Assembly (NCBI GenBank): GCA_002021875.1
Contig: CP018627.1
Span: 3,038,001-3,102,000 of the forward strand
Direction: 5' to 3'
DNA from: Streptomyces hygroscopicus
GTDB lineage: Bacteria; Actinomycetota; Actinomycetes; Streptomycetales; Streptomycetaceae
DNA length: 64,000 nt
Shown here in pieces: positions 61,957-64,000 of the stretch (position 1 is the first letter of the stretch; every line of letters starts with the position of its first letter). Made by a program: the position numbers and the translations under genes. The notes under the pieces were generated by a model. It saw only the letters and a list, made by a program, of their open reading frames with translations. It ran no database searches and was not told the DNA's origin.

Positions 61957-64000
61957 TCAGTTTTTCTCCGTGACCCCTGCGGAGTCGAACGTGGCCACCT
62001 CGTGCATCGCCCGTGCGGCGCTCTGCACCACCGGGAGGGCGAGCAGCGCCCCGGTGCCCTCGCCGAGCCGCAGATCCAGGTCGACCAGGGGGCGCAGACC
62101 CAGCTTGTTCAGGGCCGCCACATGGCCCGGCTCGGCGCTGCGGTGGCCCGCGATGCAGGCCGCCAGCACCTCGGGCGCGATGGCCCGGGCGACCAGCGCG
62201 GCGGCGCCCGCGCTCACCCCGTCCAGGATCACGGGCGTACGCAGCGAGGCGCCGCCCAGCAGCAGCCCGGTGATCGCGGCGTGCTCCAGGCCGCCGATCG
62301 CCGACAGGACGCCGATGGGGTCGGCCGGATCGGGCTGGTGCAGCTCGAGACCGCGCCGTACGACATCGATCTTGCGCGCGTGCATCTCGTCGTTGATGCC
62401 CGTGCCGCGCCCGGTCACCTCGGCCGGGTCGGCGCCGGTGTAGATGGAGACCAGGGCGGCCGACACGGTGGTGTTGGCGATCCCCATCTCTCCGGTGAGC
62501 AGCGCCTTGTTCCCGGCGGCCACCAGATCGCGGGCCGTCTCGATGCCCACCTCGATGGCGCGCAGCACCTCCTCGCGGGTGAGCGCGGGGCCGACCGTGA
62601 AGTCTCCGGTGCCCGCCCGCACCTTGCGCGGCAGCAGCCCGGGGGTGCTGGGCAGCTCGCTCGCCACCCCGACGTCCACGACGCACACCTCGGCGCCCAC
62701 CTGGGCGGCGAAGGCGTTGCAGACCGCGCCGCCGCCCAGGAAGTTGGCCACCATCTGGCTGGTGACCTCCTGCGGCCAGGCGGTGACGCCCTGGGCGTGC
62801 ACCCCGTGGTCGCCCGCGAAGATCGCGACGGCCGCGGGCTCCGGGATCGGCGGCGGGCACTGCCGGGACAGCCCGCTCAACTGGGCGGAGATGATCTCCA
62901 GCATGCCGAGCGCACCGGACGGCTTGGTCATCCGCTTCTGCCGCTCCCACGCCTCGCCGAGTGCCTTGGCGTCCAGCGGGCGGATGCCCCGCAGGGTCTC
63001 CTGGAGCAGGTTGTGCGGATCGCCGCCGGGCAGCGTGCGGCGGCCGTACGTCTCCTCGTGGACGACCCAGGACAGCGGGCGGCGCTTGGACCACCCGGCC
63101 TTCATCAGCTCCGGCTCCTGCGGGAACTCGTCGACGTACCCGACGCACAGATACGCCACGATCTCCAGATGGTCGGGCAGCCCGAGCTCCCGCACCATCT
63201 CGCGCTCGTCGAAGAAGCTGACCCAGCCGACGCCGAGGCCCTCGGCACGGGCGGCGAGCCACAGGTTCTCCACCGCGAGCGCGGAGGAGTACGGCGCCAT
63301 CTGCGGCTGGGTGTGCCGGCCGAGGGTGTGGCGGCCACCGCGGGTGGGGTCGGCGGTGACGACGATGTTGACCGGGGTCTCGAGGATGGCCTCGATCTTC
63401 AGTTCCTTGAACTGCTTGGCCCGGCCCTTGGGGAGGGACTTGGCGTACGCGTCCCGCTGGCGCATGGCCAGCTCATGCATGGCGCGCCGGGTCTCCGCAG
63501 AGCGGATGACGACGAAGTCCCACGGCTGGGAGTGTCCGACGCTGGGCGCGGTGTGCGCCGCTTCGAGAACGCGCAGCAGCACCTCGTGCGGGATGGGGTC
63601 GGGCCGGAAGCCGTTACGGATGTCCCGGCGCTCGCGCATCACGCGGTGGACGGCGGCTCGCTCGGCCTCGTCGTACCCCTCGGCGCGGGGGCCGATGGGG
63701 ATGGGGATCGGCTCGGGCTCGAGTTCGGTTTCGGCGTCGGTGTCGGTGTCGGCCTCGGGCTCCGGTGTGGATTCCTGGGCCTCGTCCGCTACGGGCTCGG
63801 TGGCCATTTCGGGATCCGTTTGGGGCTCGGGCTCCGGCACGGAGGCGGTCGCCTCGGGCTCGGCGGCTTCCGGGGCTGTGGGCTCTGGTTCGGCGGTCCC
63901 GGCCTCGGGCTCGGGAGCTTCGGTCGCGCCGGCCTCGGGCCCGGCGGCTGCGGGCTCGGGCTCGGTGGCTACGGGCTCGACGGCTGCGGGCTCGGTGGCT
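61957..64000 (-). CDS. BluB-CobT fusion with acidic Pro/Glu-rich N-terminus, 5' end outside window
   Basis: 680 visible residues; no start is needed inside the window because the frame is open to base 64000. Visible 1-105 is Pro/Glu/Ala low-complexity text. About 113-325 is a BluB-type flavin-destroying nitroreductase-fold domain (RRDIRNGFRPDPIPHEVLLR, HSQPWDFVVIR, GVGWVSFFDE). About 330-680 is CobT, nicotinate-nucleotide:dimethylbenzimidazole phosphoribosyltransferase (RQKRMTKPSGALGMLE, FAGDHGVHAQGVTAWPQEVT, GEGTGALLALP with the catalytic Glu). Thus the enzyme makes dimethylbenzimidazole from FMN and activates it to alpha-ribazole phosphate. Further domains could precede the window edge. Confidence 0.88.
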   Translation of the reverse strand, partial: ATEPAAVEPVATEPEPAAAGPEAGATEAPEPEAGTAEPEPTAPEAAEPEATASVPEPEPQTDPEMATEPVADEAQESTPEPEADTDTDAETELEPEPIPIPIGPRAEGYDEAERAAVHRVMRERRDIRNGFRPDPIPHEVLLRVLEAAHTAPSVGHSQPWDFVVIRSAETRRAMHELAMRQRDAYAKSLPKGRAKQFKELKIEAILETPVNIVVTADPTRGGRHTLGRHTQPQMAPYSSALAVENLWLAARAEGLGVGWVSFFDEREMVRELGLPDHLEIVAYLCVGYVDEFPQEPELMKAGWSKRRPLSWVVHEETYGRRTLPGGDPHNLLQETLRGIRPLDAKALGEAWERQKRMTKPSGALGMLEIISAQLSGLSRQCPPPIPEPAAVAIFAGDHGVHAQGVTAWPQEVTSQMVANFLGGGAVCNAFAAQVGAEVCVVDVGVASELPSTPGLLPRKVRAGTGDFTVGPALTREEVLRAIEVGIETARDLVAAGNKALLTGEMGIANTTVSAALVSIYTGADPAEVTGRGTGINDEMHARKIDVVRRGLELHQPDPADPIGVLSAIGGLEHAAITGLLLGGASLRTPVILDGVSAGAAALVARAIAPEVLAACIAGHRSAEPGHVAALNKLGLRPLVDLDLRLGEGTGALLALPVVQSAARAMHEVATFDSAGVTEKN

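Overview
The window is a high-GC actinobacterial chromosome segment, almost certainly Streptomyces. The signs are very high GC at third codon positions, many GTG/TTG starts, an SsgB sporulation gene, sugar ABC transporters with no ATPase of their own, and a RelA-Apt-SecF-SecD-YajC-RuvB-RuvA-RuvC-YebC-PdxT-PdxS-PimA order that I recall as the Streptomyces core backbone. I see no phage, CRISPR array, complete insertion sequence or rRNA operon.

Left part (1-20 kb). A truncated RarA and a VKOR-type membrane protein (both minus) are followed by a plus-strand operon of an ABC-2 exporter coupled to a NarL-type two-component system. Then come hisS and a metallo-hydrolase (minus), a membrane-anchored cyclophilin and a DUF349 protein (plus). 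A convergent 20-bp-stem terminator leads into a long minus-strand run: relA, apt, secF, secD, yajC, ruvB, ruvA, ruvC, yebC. This joins stringent response, purine salvage, protein export and Holliday-junction processing.

Middle (20-36 kb). pdxS/pdxT (vitamin B6) and a phosphatidylinositol-mannoside-type set (pgsA, acyltransferase, PimA-like transferase, overlapping by 4 bp) are on minus. An EF-G2-like GTPase and a 550-aa membrane protein are on plus. The latter is separated from the convergent HIT gene by a perfect 70-bp palindrome. thrS has a 22-bp minisatellite upstream, then an unknown 401-aa gene coupled to a DUF4365 gene, a DEDDh exonuclease and a VOC protein.

Accessory island (36.5-44.3 kb). 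Two identical tRNA-Val(CAC) genes in the same orientation bracket a lipoprotein-permease-permease-YesL-(Tat) exo-rhamnogalacturonan-lyase-like operon and an SRPBCC gene. The operon has a clear promoter (TTGACG-N17-TAACTT) overlaid by LacI-type operators, which suggests a repressible pectin-fragment uptake system. Its repressor and ATPase are not in the window.

Right part (44.3-64 kb). This holds a PGPGW membrane protein, ssgB, a CGNR regulator, small membrane proteins, a DsbA-like protein, a tandem GNAT protein, pabC/pabB, and a five-gene tRNA cluster (Gly, Cys, three Val-GAC). Next come a zinc-ribbon protein, an APH-like kinase, a TetR-cyclase unit with a 26-bp operator, a divergent HxlR-MFS pair with paired operators, and several small unknowns. 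The end carries a Ser/Thr kinase, a SpoU methyltransferase whose tail is duplicated, siroheme/cobalamin CysG, and an acidic-tailed BluB-CobT fusion that runs off the window.

All names come from reading motifs and from memory of families; no searches were run.
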